NCBI RefSeq assembly: GCF_003386205.1
Contig: NZ_QRDY01000002.1
Location: 248,001-312,000, forward strand
Direction: 5' to 3'
Source: Cohnella lupini
Lineage (GTDB): Bacteria > Bacillota > Bacilli > Paenibacillales > Paenibacillaceae
Length of the DNA stretch: 64,000 bases
Positions 9,759 through 18,417 of the stretch are shown here, piece after piece. The position numbers and the translations under genes are program-made. The notes below the pieces were generated by a model. It did not search any database, was not told the origin of the DNA, and worked only from the letters and a program-made list of their open reading frames with translations. Each line of letters begins with the position of its first letter. Position 1 is the stretch's first letter.

Positions 9759-10598
9759 ATGTTAAGAGGTTTAGGCGGAGCGGGTCTCGGCGCGCTCGAG
9801 AACGAGATCCAATTGATCGAGCTTGCGGGAAAATACGGTTTTCAGGCAGTCGATATCGATGCGGTGACGCTAATAGAACGAGTCGGAGAGAAGAAAGCCA
9901 AGGAGTTGCTTTCGGATAATGGAGTCGTAATCGGCTCGATCGGACTGCCGGTCAATTGGAGATCTACGGAAGAAGAGTTTCTGAACGGTTTGAAGAAGCT
10001 GGGCGAGCATGCCGCCGCGGCCCGATTGCTGGGTTGTACCCGCTGCTGCACGTATATTCTTCCGTCGACGGATTATCCGTCCGCTCATTTCATGGCATTG
10101 GCTACCCGGCGTCTTCGTTCTTGCGCGCAAATGCTCGGAGCTTATGGTATCGGCCTTGGCCTTGAATTCGTAGGGCCGCATCATTTGCGTACGCAATGGG
10201 CTAATCCGTTCATCTGGACAATGGATGAAACGTTAGATTGGATTGCCGCCATCGGCGAAAGCAACGTCGGTTTGCTGTTGGATTCCTATCATTGGTACAC
10301 GACAAGCTCGACCATCGCCGATATCCTTGCGTTGAAGCCGGAGCAAATCGTTCACGTACATCTGAACGACGCGCCGAACGTACCGGTGGAGGCAGCGCTG
10401 GACGGAGGTCGCATATATCCCGGCGAAGGCGTGATCGATTTGGCCGGTTTCCTGAAGGGGCTTCACGCGATAGGTTACGCGGGTCCCGTAGCCCAAGAAA
10501 TCTTGGCCCAGAAGCCGCGGGAAGGAACCCCGGAAGAGCTGGTCCGGCATTCCAAGGAATGCTACGACAAAGTGTTCGGAGCGGCAGGTTTGCAATAG
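9759..10598 (+). CDS. Sugar phosphate isomerase/epimerase (xylose-isomerase-like TIM barrel)
   Basis: This cytoplasmic protein of about 279 residues belongs to the AP_endonuc_2 family of sugar isomerases and epimerases (IolE/IolI/tagatose-epimerase relatives). Supporting motifs are LGLEFVGPHH with a candidate metal-binding Glu, LLLDSYHWY, VHVHLNDAP and a late QEIL strand. Three in-frame ATGs stand close together at 9753, 9756 and 9759. GGAGG at 9747-9751 is best spaced for 9759; a further ATG at 9732 lacks a site. It is divergent from an AraC gene across the 19-bp array. It may convert a sugar released by the locus into a central intermediate; the exact reaction is not readable. Confidence 0.85.
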   Translation: MLRGLGGAGLGALENEIQLIELAGKYGFQAVDIDAVTLIERVGEKKAKELLSDNGVVIGSIGLPVNWRSTEEEFLNGLKKLGEHAAAARLLGCTRCCTYILPSTDYPSAHFMALATRRLRSCAQMLGAYGIGLGLEFVGPHHLRTQWANPFIWTMDETLDWIAAIGESNVGLLLDSYHWYTTSSTIADILALKPEQIVHVHLNDAPNVPVEAALDGGRIYPGEGVIDLAGFLKGLHAIGYAGPVAQEILAQKPREGTPEELVRHSKECYDKVFGAAGLQ

Positions 10599-10680
10599 TT
10601 CGGGCTGGTTTACAAGAGCGGCGGGTTTGCAATAAATCCGCAGATTTGAAATATTCCGGATGGTTTCCAATAATAAGATT
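10584..10680. repeat. Degenerate tandem repeat of about 19 bp over the isomerase stop codon
   Basis: GGTTT-type cores followed by a CAATA-like stretch occur at 10587, 10607, 10624, 10643 (GATTT) and 10662, with steps of 20, 17, 19 and 19 bp. The first unit lies in the last codons of the isomerase gene, and the others are non-coding. It looks like an eroded tandem duplication. Confidence 0.5.
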
Positions 10681-10970
10681 CCGCGTTAATACTTCGGTGC
10701 CCGCTTGGCTTGTCCAGTACGATGGTAATCATCGTTATTCAAGCCAATGAGCCATATTGAAATCAAAGTAAGATGAAGAACATCGCTATTGATCGAATAT
10801 TCGGAAGGAATACAATAAATTTAGAACAATAGCGATAATAGTCATCCTTATCCAGCTTATATTTAGATCATGCATCGAAATTGCATTGATTAACATCGCT
10901 ATTCGATATGTACCCAAGAGAGCATCCTTTTACAAACCTGAGTAGTAACGATTCGACGGGATAACAATAT
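10681..10970. other. AT-rich non-coding stretch with repeated TCGCTATT motifs
   Basis: No gene is supported here. The octamer TCGCTATT occurs at 10783-10790 and 10896-10903, and its complement at 10828-10835. The first and inverted copies could pair as a stem (10783-10791 with 10827-10835) around 35 nt. A small RNA or operator region ending at the terminator at 10971 is possible but unproven. Confidence 0.35.
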
Positions 10971-11013
10971 AGCGGCGGCACGGGAACCCCCCGGACCGCC
11001 GCTTTTCATTTTT
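10971..11013 (+). terminator. Strong Rho-independent terminator
   Basis: An 8-bp outer stem (10971-10978 with 10996-11003) encloses a second GC stem (10981-10984 with 10990-10993) and runs into TTTCATTTTT. It lies 370 bp after the isomerase gene, so it may end a longer 3' region or an unannotated transcript. Confidence 0.8.
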
Positions 11014-11109
11014 GCGGATGCCGCGAAAGCTTTCCCAAGAGGGCCGATTCTCTAATCATAGCGATGGAAATCCAACCGTTGTTATATGGTCTCACTTCGC
11101 CTCCCTCCG

Positions 11110-11115
11110 TATAAT
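11110..11115 (+). promoter_or_regulatory. Consensus -10 box before the second importer operon
   Basis: TATAAT lies 20 bp before the permease start codon. No good -35 element was found at 16-18 bp, suggesting an activator-dependent promoter, consistent with the response regulator encoded in the same region. Confidence 0.5.
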
Positions 11116-11135
11116 TAGCGTACAGAGGTGATGAC

Positions 11136-12029
11136 ATGCTCGATAGACTAGCGAAATACCGTTGGCAATACTTGATGATTTTACCGTCCGTCGTCCTATT
11201 GTTCCTGTTCAGTTACATTCCGATGGTCGGGATACAAGTCGCTTTCAAAGATTTCCACATTGGAAGCACCATCTGGAACAGCCCGTGGATCGGGTTCGAG
11301 AATTTCGCGTTCCTGCGGGACGATCAGTTCTGGGTCGTGGTCAAGAACACGCTGTATATCGCCGTTCTTAAATTCGCCGTCGGGTTCCCGGCGCCTATTC
11401 TTCTAGCGCTGCTTATTAACGAGGTCAGACATAGCGGGTTCAAGAGATTCGTCCAATCCGTCAGCTACCTCCCGCATTTCTTCTCCTGGATCGTCGTCGC
11501 GTACATTCTTCAATCCATGCTCACGCTGGACGGCGGGTTGGTTAACCAATTTATCGGAAACTTGGGCGGCGACCCGATCTTCTTCCTCGGCTCCACGGAA
11601 TGGTTCCGTCCGATGATCGTCGCGAGCGGCTTGTGGAAGGAAGTGGGCTGGAATACGATCTTGTATCTGGCGGCGATTACGACCATCGATCCGCAGCTGT
11701 ACGAAGCGGCCAAGGTGGAGGGAGCCGGAAAGCTCGGGCAGATGCGACATATTACGCTTCCCGGCATGCTGCCGACGATTTCCATCGTGCTCATCCTGAG
11801 CATGCCTAGTCTGATCGCCGTCGGGATGGATCAGATCTACCCGCTTATGAATCCGGCCAACCAGCCGGTAGCGGACGTGCTGGATACTTATATTTTGCGC
11901 AGCGGCTTGCAGCAGGGTTACTTCAGTCCCGCGACGGCTATCGGATTGCTATCCTCGGTAATCAGTCTGGCGCTGGTGCTGGGTACGAACCGGATGGCGA
12001 GAAAAATAAACGGCGAGGGGCTCTGGTAA
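11136..12029 (+). CDS. Carbohydrate ABC permease, LplB type
   Basis: This 297-residue inner-membrane permease has six predicted segments. The first is YLMILPSVVLLFLFSYIPMV, typical of LplB/UgpA-type oligosaccharide importers. The EAA loop that contacts the ATPase reads YEAAKVEGAGKLGQMRHITLPG. GAGGTGAT precedes the ATG. It pairs with the YtcP-type permease that begins 3 bp after its stop and with the lipoprotein at 12996. No ATPase gene is nearby. Confidence 0.93.
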   Translation: MLDRLAKYRWQYLMILPSVVLLFLFSYIPMVGIQVAFKDFHIGSTIWNSPWIGFENFAFLRDDQFWVVVKNTLYIAVLKFAVGFPAPILLALLINEVRHSGFKRFVQSVSYLPHFFSWIVVAYILQSMLTLDGGLVNQFIGNLGGDPIFFLGSTEWFRPMIVASGLWKEVGWNTILYLAAITTIDPQLYEAAKVEGAGKLGQMRHITLPGMLPTISIVLILSMPSLIAVGMDQIYPLMNPANQPVADVLDTYILRSGLQQGYFSPATAIGLLSSVISLALVLGTNRMARKINGEGLW

Positions 12030-12032
12030 AGT

Positions 12033-12929
12033 ATGAAACTATCGGCAAGCGACAGAATAAGCCAGCTCCTTATCATAGTGCTACTCCTGCTCTTGTGCGT
12101 CTCGGTCATCTATCCGTTCATGTACATGCTGGCGATCTCCCTGAACGAGGGGAGCGACGCGGCCAAGGGCGGGGTGTACCTGTTGCCGCGACAATTCACG
12201 CTATATAACTACGAGGTGGTTCTCGGCAACTCGGTTATCCAGCACGCGTATCTCATCACCATTGCCCGCACGATCATAGGAACGGCTATCGGACTGTTCA
12301 TCACGCTGCTTGCGGCGTTCGGCTTGTCTTACAGGATGATGCCGCTTCGAGGAGCGATTCTCGGATACGTTCTCATTACGATGCTGTTTAACGGCGGATT
12401 AATTCCGTTCTACATTCAGCTCTACGATCTTTCGTTGGTAAACACTTTCTGGGTGTATATCCTTCCGTCCGCTTTCTCGGCTTGGAATATGTTCGTCATG
12501 ATGAAATTCATTCAGGGAATTCCGGAGGCGCTCGTCGAATCGGCCGAGATGGACGGAGCCACTCCGTTTCGGGTGCTCTATTCCGTCATCGTACCGCTCT
12601 CCAAACCCATGCTGGCCGCAATCGGATTATTTACCGGAGTCATGCATTGGAACGACTGGTTCGCCGGGGCTTTCTTCGTTTCGGATCAGAATCTGATTCC
12701 CGTGCAGACGTTCTTGCAGCAGCTATTATCCGCGCAGGATATTTCGACCGTCCTGGGCTCGAACAATAATGTGGAGGCGCTGGCCAGAGGCACGGCGATG
12801 GCCAAGGTTACCCTGATGTCGATCAAGATGGCGACGGTTATGGTAAGCGCGATTCCGATTCTATGCGTCTATCCCTTCTTGCAGAGATATTTCGTCAAAG
12901 GCGTTTTGATAGGATCGGTTAAAGGCTAG
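12033..12929 (+). CDS. Carbohydrate ABC permease, YtcP type
   Basis: This 298-residue partner permease has six membrane segments and the EAA loop ESAEMDGATPFRVLYSVIVP. It ends in the family-typical YFVKGVLIGSVKG. The start is 3 bp after the preceding stop, so translation is likely coupled; the nearest purine-rich site (GAGGGG) lies within the end of the upstream gene. It forms a heterodimeric channel with the LplB-type protein. Confidence 0.93.
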   Translation: MKLSASDRISQLLIIVLLLLLCVSVIYPFMYMLAISLNEGSDAAKGGVYLLPRQFTLYNYEVVLGNSVIQHAYLITIARTIIGTAIGLFITLLAAFGLSYRMMPLRGAILGYVLITMLFNGGLIPFYIQLYDLSLVNTFWVYILPSAFSAWNMFVMMKFIQGIPEALVESAEMDGATPFRVLYSVIVPLSKPMLAAIGLFTGVMHWNDWFAGAFFVSDQNLIPVQTFLQQLLSAQDISTVLGSNNNVEALARGTAMAKVTLMSIKMATVMVSAIPILCVYPFLQRYFVKGVLIGSVKG

Positions 12930-12995
12930 GCGTCATAAGCGGGTATAATGAATCAACATATACCAATCGGGACAACGAGGAAGGGGAAGCAACAG

Positions 12996-14684
12996 ATGAA
13001 TATGATGAGAAAAAAGAGCATGGCGGCGGTACTCGCGCTGTTTATGTTCGGGCTAGCGGCATGCTCCGGCGGAGGCAACTCGGAAGAGAACGCTCAAGCG
13101 CAAGGGTCGAGTCCGGCCGGAGAAGCGACGGCAACCGGTTCCGCCACGAAGGCTGCCGGCGAATCGGGAGGTTCCAAAACCTTTAAGCTATGGCTCGGAT
13201 GGAACGCGACGATCAATAACGACAGCATGGTTCAGAAGTACTGGAAGGAAAACGAGCCGGGCATCGAGGTCAAGCTGGAAGCCACGCAAGGCGATGCATT
13301 GACGGCTCTTAACTTGAAGCTGAACACGGGCGGCTTCGACGACGCGGCGATCTTCGGAAGAAGCGACGTGGTGAATTCCGCGGTCGTTCGTTCCAACAGC
13401 GTTCTGTCGTTGGAGCAATACTTCGATATGCCGGACAAATATCCGGGTTTGGCCTCTATCCCTAAGCTGTACCTGGACGCCATGAAGGATGCGGACGGGC
13501 ATATCTGGTCGATTCCGACCTGGTTCGATCAGAATCCTCAAGATCCATGGCCGGGCTGGGCATCCCTCGGATGGTTCGTCCGCACGGACGTGCTGGAGAA
13601 AACCGGCATGACGATGGATGATTTGAAGACGCTGTCCGGAGTGGAAAATTATTTGCGGGCCGCGGCCAAGCAGAAGGACGAATCCGGCAAAAATTTGATT
13701 CCGCTCAGCTTCCTTTCGGATGCTAACGACGAGAACGTTATTCTAAGCACTTTCGGCGTAACGGTCGCTTCGGCTGGGGGAGTCGTTCCGGTCGAGAAGA
13801 CGGACAACGGCTATCAATTCATCTACGATAACCCGCAATATAAAGCGGCGTACAAATGGATGAACGAAATGTATCGGGAAGGATTGATCGATCCCGAAGC
13901 GATTACGGACAAGAAGGAGCGCTACAAGGAGAAAAACAAAACCGGACGTATCGCGATGAACGCCGGCGGATTTTTCAACATGGACGCCGCCTTGTGGGAA
14001 GTTCTCGACGGACCGACCGAGCCTTCGTGGTTCTACAAAGCGATCCCTTATCCGCAGGTCGACGGGGTGAGCAAGATCGGCGCGAATCAAATCGTGAATC
14101 CGTATCCGGGCAACGACGTGTACATCAATAAAAACACAAAAAATTTGGAAGCGATCCTTGCTTTCCTAGACTATATGCTCCTGCCTAATCCGGAGCAACA
14201 GCAGGTTGCCAACGAAGGGCCGCCGGGCGTATTCTGGGATTGGGTAGATCAGCCGCTTGGCAAATGGGTGTTCACGGACAAAAATTACCAACAGCTCCAT
14301 GATTCGGGAGACGCGGCGAAGGTAGCGAGCACGAATCCGGGATTGTACGGTACGTCCTCGTATAGCAACGAATGGTATCCATGGTGGAATTACGGCGTAA
14401 CGGAGCCTGCCGGCCGTCTCAAGACGATCGAGTTCACCGAGCAAATCGGCAAAATGGGCGGCGTACGCGTCGCGGAAACCTACGATATGGTGAAGGCGAA
14501 GTCGGGCGGATTGTGGGAGAAATATTTGCCCGAGCTGGAAAACGTACGCAAAGAGTATAAGGCGAAGCTAATGATGGCTAAGACCGACGAACAATTCGAA
14601 TCGGCTTGGACCGATTTCCAATCCGCTCTCGAGAAACGCGCGCACTGGAGCGAGCTCAAGGAAGAATGGAACGCATCGTTATAA
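12996..14684 (+). CDS. Oligosaccharide-binding lipoprotein (LipO-like, SBP family 1)
   Basis: This lipoprotein of about 562 residues captures an oligosaccharide for the two preceding permeases. The signal peptide ends in lipobox GLAAC. A low-complexity Ser/Gly/Ala/Thr linker of about 40 residues leads to the binding fold, which starts KTFKLWLGWN. Many Trp residues (for example DPWPGWASLGWF and NEWYPWWNYG) suggest stacking against sugar rings. The start at 12996 is supported by AAGGGGA nine bases upstream; the in-frame ATG at 12948 lacks a site. A strong hairpin follows the gene and separates it from the sensor kinase. The large size suits long oligosaccharides. Confidence 0.92.
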   Translation: MNMMRKKSMAAVLALFMFGLAACSGGGNSEENAQAQGSSPAGEATATGSATKAAGESGGSKTFKLWLGWNATINNDSMVQKYWKENEPGIEVKLEATQGDALTALNLKLNTGGFDDAAIFGRSDVVNSAVVRSNSVLSLEQYFDMPDKYPGLASIPKLYLDAMKDADGHIWSIPTWFDQNPQDPWPGWASLGWFVRTDVLEKTGMTMDDLKTLSGVENYLRAAAKQKDESGKNLIPLSFLSDANDENVILSTFGVTVASAGGVVPVEKTDNGYQFIYDNPQYKAAYKWMNEMYREGLIDPEAITDKKERYKEKNKTGRIAMNAGGFFNMDAALWEVLDGPTEPSWFYKAIPYPQVDGVSKIGANQIVNPYPGNDVYINKNTKNLEAILAFLDYMLLPNPEQQQVANEGPPGVFWDWVDQPLGKWVFTDKNYQQLHDSGDAAKVASTNPGLYGTSSYSNEWYPWWNYGVTEPAGRLKTIEFTEQIGKMGGVRVAETYDMVKAKSGGLWEKYLPELENVRKEYKAKLMMAKTDEQFESAWTDFQSALEKRAHWSELKEEWNASL

Positions 14685-14718
14685 GGCTTGGCCGAATCTA
14701 AAGATATGAATAAGACAG

Positions 14719-14747
14719 GGGAAGTCGCCAATTGGCGGCTTCCCTTT
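14719..14747 (+). terminator. Hairpin between the binding-protein gene and the sensor kinase gene
   Basis: An 11-bp stem (14719-14729 with 14734-14744, one G-U pair) with a 4-nt loop is followed by TTT. It would reduce readthrough into the kinase gene and protect the upstream mRNA. It also argues that the kinase begins downstream of it. Confidence 0.75.
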
Positions 14748-14816
14748 CCGGGCGATTATGGATCGCTTCGCCGGAATAGCCATCGTTGCCCGATGGCGCG
14801 AGAGGAGTACGGCACA

Positions 14817-16604
14817 GTGCGTCTGAGATTGGAAAAAATGATTATCGGTTTTACCCGCAGAATGAGCCTTCGCGGCAAAATAGTCATCCTATACGTGATC
14901 ATCCTACTGCTGCCGACGCTCGTTCTGGGAAGCGCTTCCGTCTCCCTGGTCATCCGCGGCTTCCACCAGAGCTACGTGAATACCGCGGACGAGTCCGTGC
15001 GGCAAACGGCTCGAATCATGGATTTCAGCAAGAAGAGCTACGATTTGCTCGCCGTAAGGACCGCGACGGACGGCGAATTGATCGCGAGACTCTCGCGGGA
15101 ATATACGGAGATGTCCGATATCGTGGACACGGTTAACTACGTAGATCGAACATTTTTGATTACGAGCAAGTATTTACCCGGCATCGCGGATTTCCGAATC
15201 TATCATACCAACGATACGCTCGTCCAAGACGGGCAATTGCTATGGCGACCGGAGGCGCGTGCCCTTGCGGGCACGGATGAGCTGTCGTGGTACGAGGCTG
15301 CTTCTAAATCTTCCAACCCGCTCGTATGGAGCAACGTACCCGGTAAACCTGACCAAACCGTTATTACGCGCAAAATTATCGGCAATAACGGAAATCTGCT
15401 CGGCATGCTCTATATTTTATTGAATTACGATGCCGTATTCGGAGAATTGATCAATCAGCCTTTTAACGGCGGTAGCCTGTTCATCGTGGACGATTCCAGG
15501 CGGATTCTTGCCGCGACGGAAAGGGAAGAAATAGGCAAGCGGATTCGGATCAAGGAGTGGCAGGACGAAGTAGGCAACGACCCCGACGATCCCGCGCTCG
15601 ACCTGACCGGAAGCAAGGAACTGCTGATCTCCAAGCCCTTATCGTCCGGTTGGCATATCGTAGCGTTGGTTCATATGAAATACATGGATAATCAGAATCG
15701 GACGATACTCGTTCTTATCGTGGGCATCACGAGCTTCTTCCTGCTTCTGTCCATTTTCCTCATGATGACCATAGTGAAGAACATCGTTCGGCGAATTCGC
15801 AAGCTCGGCAACAGGATGAGCGACCTTTCGCGCGGAGAATTCGAGGCGACCGTCCGATATAGCGAGAAGGACGAGTTGGGAGAACTGGAGAACATGTTCA
15901 ATTCGATGTCCGAGCGGCTGGGTAAGCTAGTCGAAGACATTACGCAAGCCGGCTTGACCGAGAAGGAGCAGGCTTTCAAAGCGTTGCAAGCGCAGATCAA
16001 CCCTCATTTTATCTACAATTCCCTTGGCTTGATTCGTTGGAGGGCGCTGGACGTGCAGGATCACGAGCAAATTCAGATCATCGATGCGCTGACTACCTTC
16101 TATCGGCTCACCTTGAACAATCAAATCAGCGTCATTCCGATCCGGGACGAGCTCGAGCACGTAAAGGCGTACTTGGACATCTGCCAATTCCGTTACCCGG
16201 AGCGTGTTCGGGTTGAATGGGACGTCGACGAGAGCGCGCTTGATTTCTATACGATCAAAACCGTGCTGCAGCCGATCGTCGAAAATTGTTATCTGCACGG
16301 AGCCATTACCCGCAAGACTAACGCGGTCATTCGAATTACGGTAGCGAGAGAAGCGGGCAATGTCCGAATGTCCGTATATGATAACGGACAAGGTATTCCG
16401 GGGACGATATTGCGGGAAATCGCGGAAGGTAAGTACGTCGGCAAAGGAAACGGGTTCGGAACTTCCAACATCAAGGAGAGGCTTGCGCTATATTTCGGAA
16501 AAGAAACGGAATTCTCGATAACGAGCGAGACAGGCGAATGGACGCTCGTCTCCATCGTATTCCCGGCTAGCTCCGTGCAGCCGAACATCAGGAGGGAACG
16601 ATAA
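14817..16604 (+). CDS. Sensor histidine kinase, YesM type
   Basis: This membrane sensor kinase of about 595 residues is predicted to pair with the response regulator 1 bp downstream. It has a first membrane segment (IVILYVIILLLPTLVLGSAS), an extracellular dCache-like region, a second segment near residue 305, a HAMP linker, and the His_kinase motif QINPHFIYN with phospho-acceptor H397. The HATPase domain shows N-box VENCYLHG, DNGQGIPG and GFGTSNIKERL. The GTG at 14817 with AGGAG nine bases upstream is preferred, because longer in-frame starts (14688) would place the hairpin at 14719 inside the coding region. It probably senses the sugar imported by the adjacent operon, possibly through the binding protein. 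Confidence 0.92.
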   Translation: MRLRLEKMIIGFTRRMSLRGKIVILYVIILLLPTLVLGSASVSLVIRGFHQSYVNTADESVRQTARIMDFSKKSYDLLAVRTATDGELIARLSREYTEMSDIVDTVNYVDRTFLITSKYLPGIADFRIYHTNDTLVQDGQLLWRPEARALAGTDELSWYEAASKSSNPLVWSNVPGKPDQTVITRKIIGNNGNLLGMLYILLNYDAVFGELINQPFNGGSLFIVDDSRRILAATEREEIGKRIRIKEWQDEVGNDPDDPALDLTGSKELLISKPLSSGWHIVALVHMKYMDNQNRTILVLIVGITSFFLLLSIFLMMTIVKNIVRRIRKLGNRMSDLSRGEFEATVRYSEKDELGELENMFNSMSERLGKLVEDITQAGLTEKEQAFKALQAQINPHFIYNSLGLIRWRALDVQDHEQIQIIDALTTFYRLTLNNQISVIPIRDELEHVKAYLDICQFRYPERVRVEWDVDESALDFYTIKTVLQPIVENCYLHGAITRKTNAVIRITVAREAGNVRMSVYDNGQGIPGTILREIAEGKYVGKGNGFGTSNIKERLALYFGKETEFSITSETGEWTLVSIVFPASSVQPNIRRER

Positions 16605-16605
16605 G

Positions 16606-18213
16606 ATGCTCAAGGTGCTCATCGTCGATGACGAGCCTTCCAATATTCAGGGGCTCGTTCGCTATATCAACTGGACGGAGCTAGGTTATGACAAGCCGAA
16701 GACGAAGGAATCCGGAGAAGAAGCGCTAGAGGCGCTGCTCGAAACGGCTTTCGACGTTCTCATATCCGACGTGTCGATGCCTGTAATGAACGGGATCGAG
16801 CTGGTCGCCAAAGCCAAGTCTATGCATCCCCACATTCAAGTGCTGATGATCAGCGGCTACAACGAGTTCGAATTCGTCCAAGAGGCTATTCACGTCGGCG
16901 CGCAGGCTTACGTGCTTAAGCCCCTTAAGCTGGAAGAGGTTTCGGGCAAGCTGACGGCGTTCCGGGTCACGTTGGAGAAGATGCGCCAGGTCGTCGAGCA
17001 GACGAACGAGCTGGAAAAGAAGGTGTCGGGCAGCCTCAAGCTGATTAGAGAGCGATTCGTCAACGATCTGATCGCGGAAGTCGCGCAAACGGACGAAATG
17101 CTTTCCTCATGGAACAGCCTGATGGAGCTGCCCGAAATCAAGCAGGGTTTTCAGATCATCCTATTCGGAGTGGATCATTTCCTGTCGTCGGGCAAGGATG
17201 CCAAAGAGAGAATGATTCTTGGAAGCGGATTCAAGCAAACCGTCGAAGTAGGGCTGTCCGACGTCGAGTCGATATTTTTGGCGCAGACCAACCCGGACGA
17301 GTTCGTCGCCCTGCATCTGAATCCGACGCCGGAGGAAAGAGTCAGAGTGGAGAAGCAGCTTCCTTTTATCCAGAACATGGTTCGCGAACGGTACGGCTCG
17401 ACGGTTACGGTAGGCTGCGGTCGGATGGGAAGCCGATGGGACGAGGTTCCGCTCTTCTACAAAGAGCTCAAGTTCATGATGGCCAAAGCGAGGTTGATTT
17501 CGGACGGACAGATCGTCCGGTACGACTATATGGATTCGAACGAATTCAAGGATTATCGCTTGAGGGAAGAATTCATGCCGAATATCCTGAAGCTGATGGA
17601 GACGGGGGACTCCGCGAAGGTCGGCGAGTACATGAACCGGATTTTCGAGCTTCTGTTGACCTTGGAGCCGACTTCGTTTTCCTACGCGCAGGCGTTCGGA
17701 ATGAGCTTCTTAAGCGAGCTGATCCGGAACTTGAAAGGGCAGGAAGATTCCGACGGAGAGATGAATATTTTGATGTGGCGGAGGATGTTGGATTGCGGAA
17801 ACCCCGGGCAAATTCTCGAGCTATTAGTCGATTACGTGAATCGTTACATGCTGATCGAGAAAAAAGCGCACATGAACCAGCAGCACAATCTTATTCGCAA
17901 AATCGCCGTTTTCATAGAAGATAGACTTCAAGAAAATTGGACGGTTAAGCAGCTTGCCGAGCAATTTAACTTGAACGCCAGCTATTTGAGCGTCCTGTTC
18001 AAGCGGGAAATGGGGAAAACCATCTCCGAATTCGTACAGGAAATCCGCATTCGGCGGGCTAGAAAGCTGCTGCAGGATCCCAATATCAAAGTCTACGAGG
18101 TAGCGGAGCAAGTGGGTATTCAAACGTCCGCTTACTTCACTTACCTGTTCAAGAAGCTGGTCGGTTGCACGCCCCAAGAGTACAGGGATTATCGGTATTC
18201 GGCGGAGGAATGA
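16606..18213 (+). CDS. Response regulator, YesN type (receiver plus AraC DNA-binding domain)
   Basis: This 535-residue cytoplasmic regulator has a receiver domain at residues 1-120 (IVDDE near the N-terminus, phospho-acceptor D55 in LISDVSMP, Lys in YVLKPLK). A long central region precedes a C-terminal AraC domain from about residue 430, with VKQLAEQFNLNASYLSVLFK and VYEVAEQVGIQTSAYFTYLFK. AGGAGGG precedes the ATG. It follows the kinase by 1 bp. It most likely activates the importer operon at 11136, whose promoter has a good -10 box but no clear -35. Confidence 0.93.
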   Translation: MLKVLIVDDEPSNIQGLVRYINWTELGYDKPKTKESGEEALEALLETAFDVLISDVSMPVMNGIELVAKAKSMHPHIQVLMISGYNEFEFVQEAIHVGAQAYVLKPLKLEEVSGKLTAFRVTLEKMRQVVEQTNELEKKVSGSLKLIRERFVNDLIAEVAQTDEMLSSWNSLMELPEIKQGFQIILFGVDHFLSSGKDAKERMILGSGFKQTVEVGLSDVESIFLAQTNPDEFVALHLNPTPEERVRVEKQLPFIQNMVRERYGSTVTVGCGRMGSRWDEVPLFYKELKFMMAKARLISDGQIVRYDYMDSNEFKDYRLREEFMPNILKLMETGDSAKVGEYMNRIFELLLTLEPTSFSYAQAFGMSFLSELIRNLKGQEDSDGEMNILMWRRMLDCGNPGQILELLVDYVNRYMLIEKKAHMNQQHNLIRKIAVFIEDRLQENWTVKQLAEQFNLNASYLSVLFKREMGKTISEFVQEIRIRRARKLLQDPNIKVYEVAEQVGIQTSAYFTYLFKKLVGCTPQEYRDYRYSAEE

Positions 18214-18259
18214 ACGGGAAAGACCCCAAGATCATGCATAAGCTTATTTCAATAGACTA

Positions 18260-18278
18260 GTCGCTATTAGTAAGCGAC
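18260..18278. terminator. Small inverted repeat after the response regulator gene
   Basis: A 6-bp stem GTCGCT/AGCGAC with a 7-nt loop lies 47 bp after the stop. A second hairpin, CCCCC-GTTA-GGGGG, lies at 18359-18372. Neither has a T-run. Together they occupy the 204-bp gap between convergent genes. Confidence 0.35.
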
Positions 18279-18417
18279 CATCGAAAACATTCAGATCCTT
18301 CTCGGTCAGGTCCTTCCCGTTCTGTTCCTTCTCGTTCGACAATTGAATTCCCTCTTAACCCCCGTTAGGGGGGGACGTGGATAGCGATTCGAAGAAGCTT
18401 AGCGTCTTATTGGAAAC

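Noticed and set aside
17109..17924. 271-codon plus-strand frame inside the response regulator gene
   Set aside because: It is a shifted frame of the regulator with Arg/Gly/Asp-rich composition and no own ribosome site.
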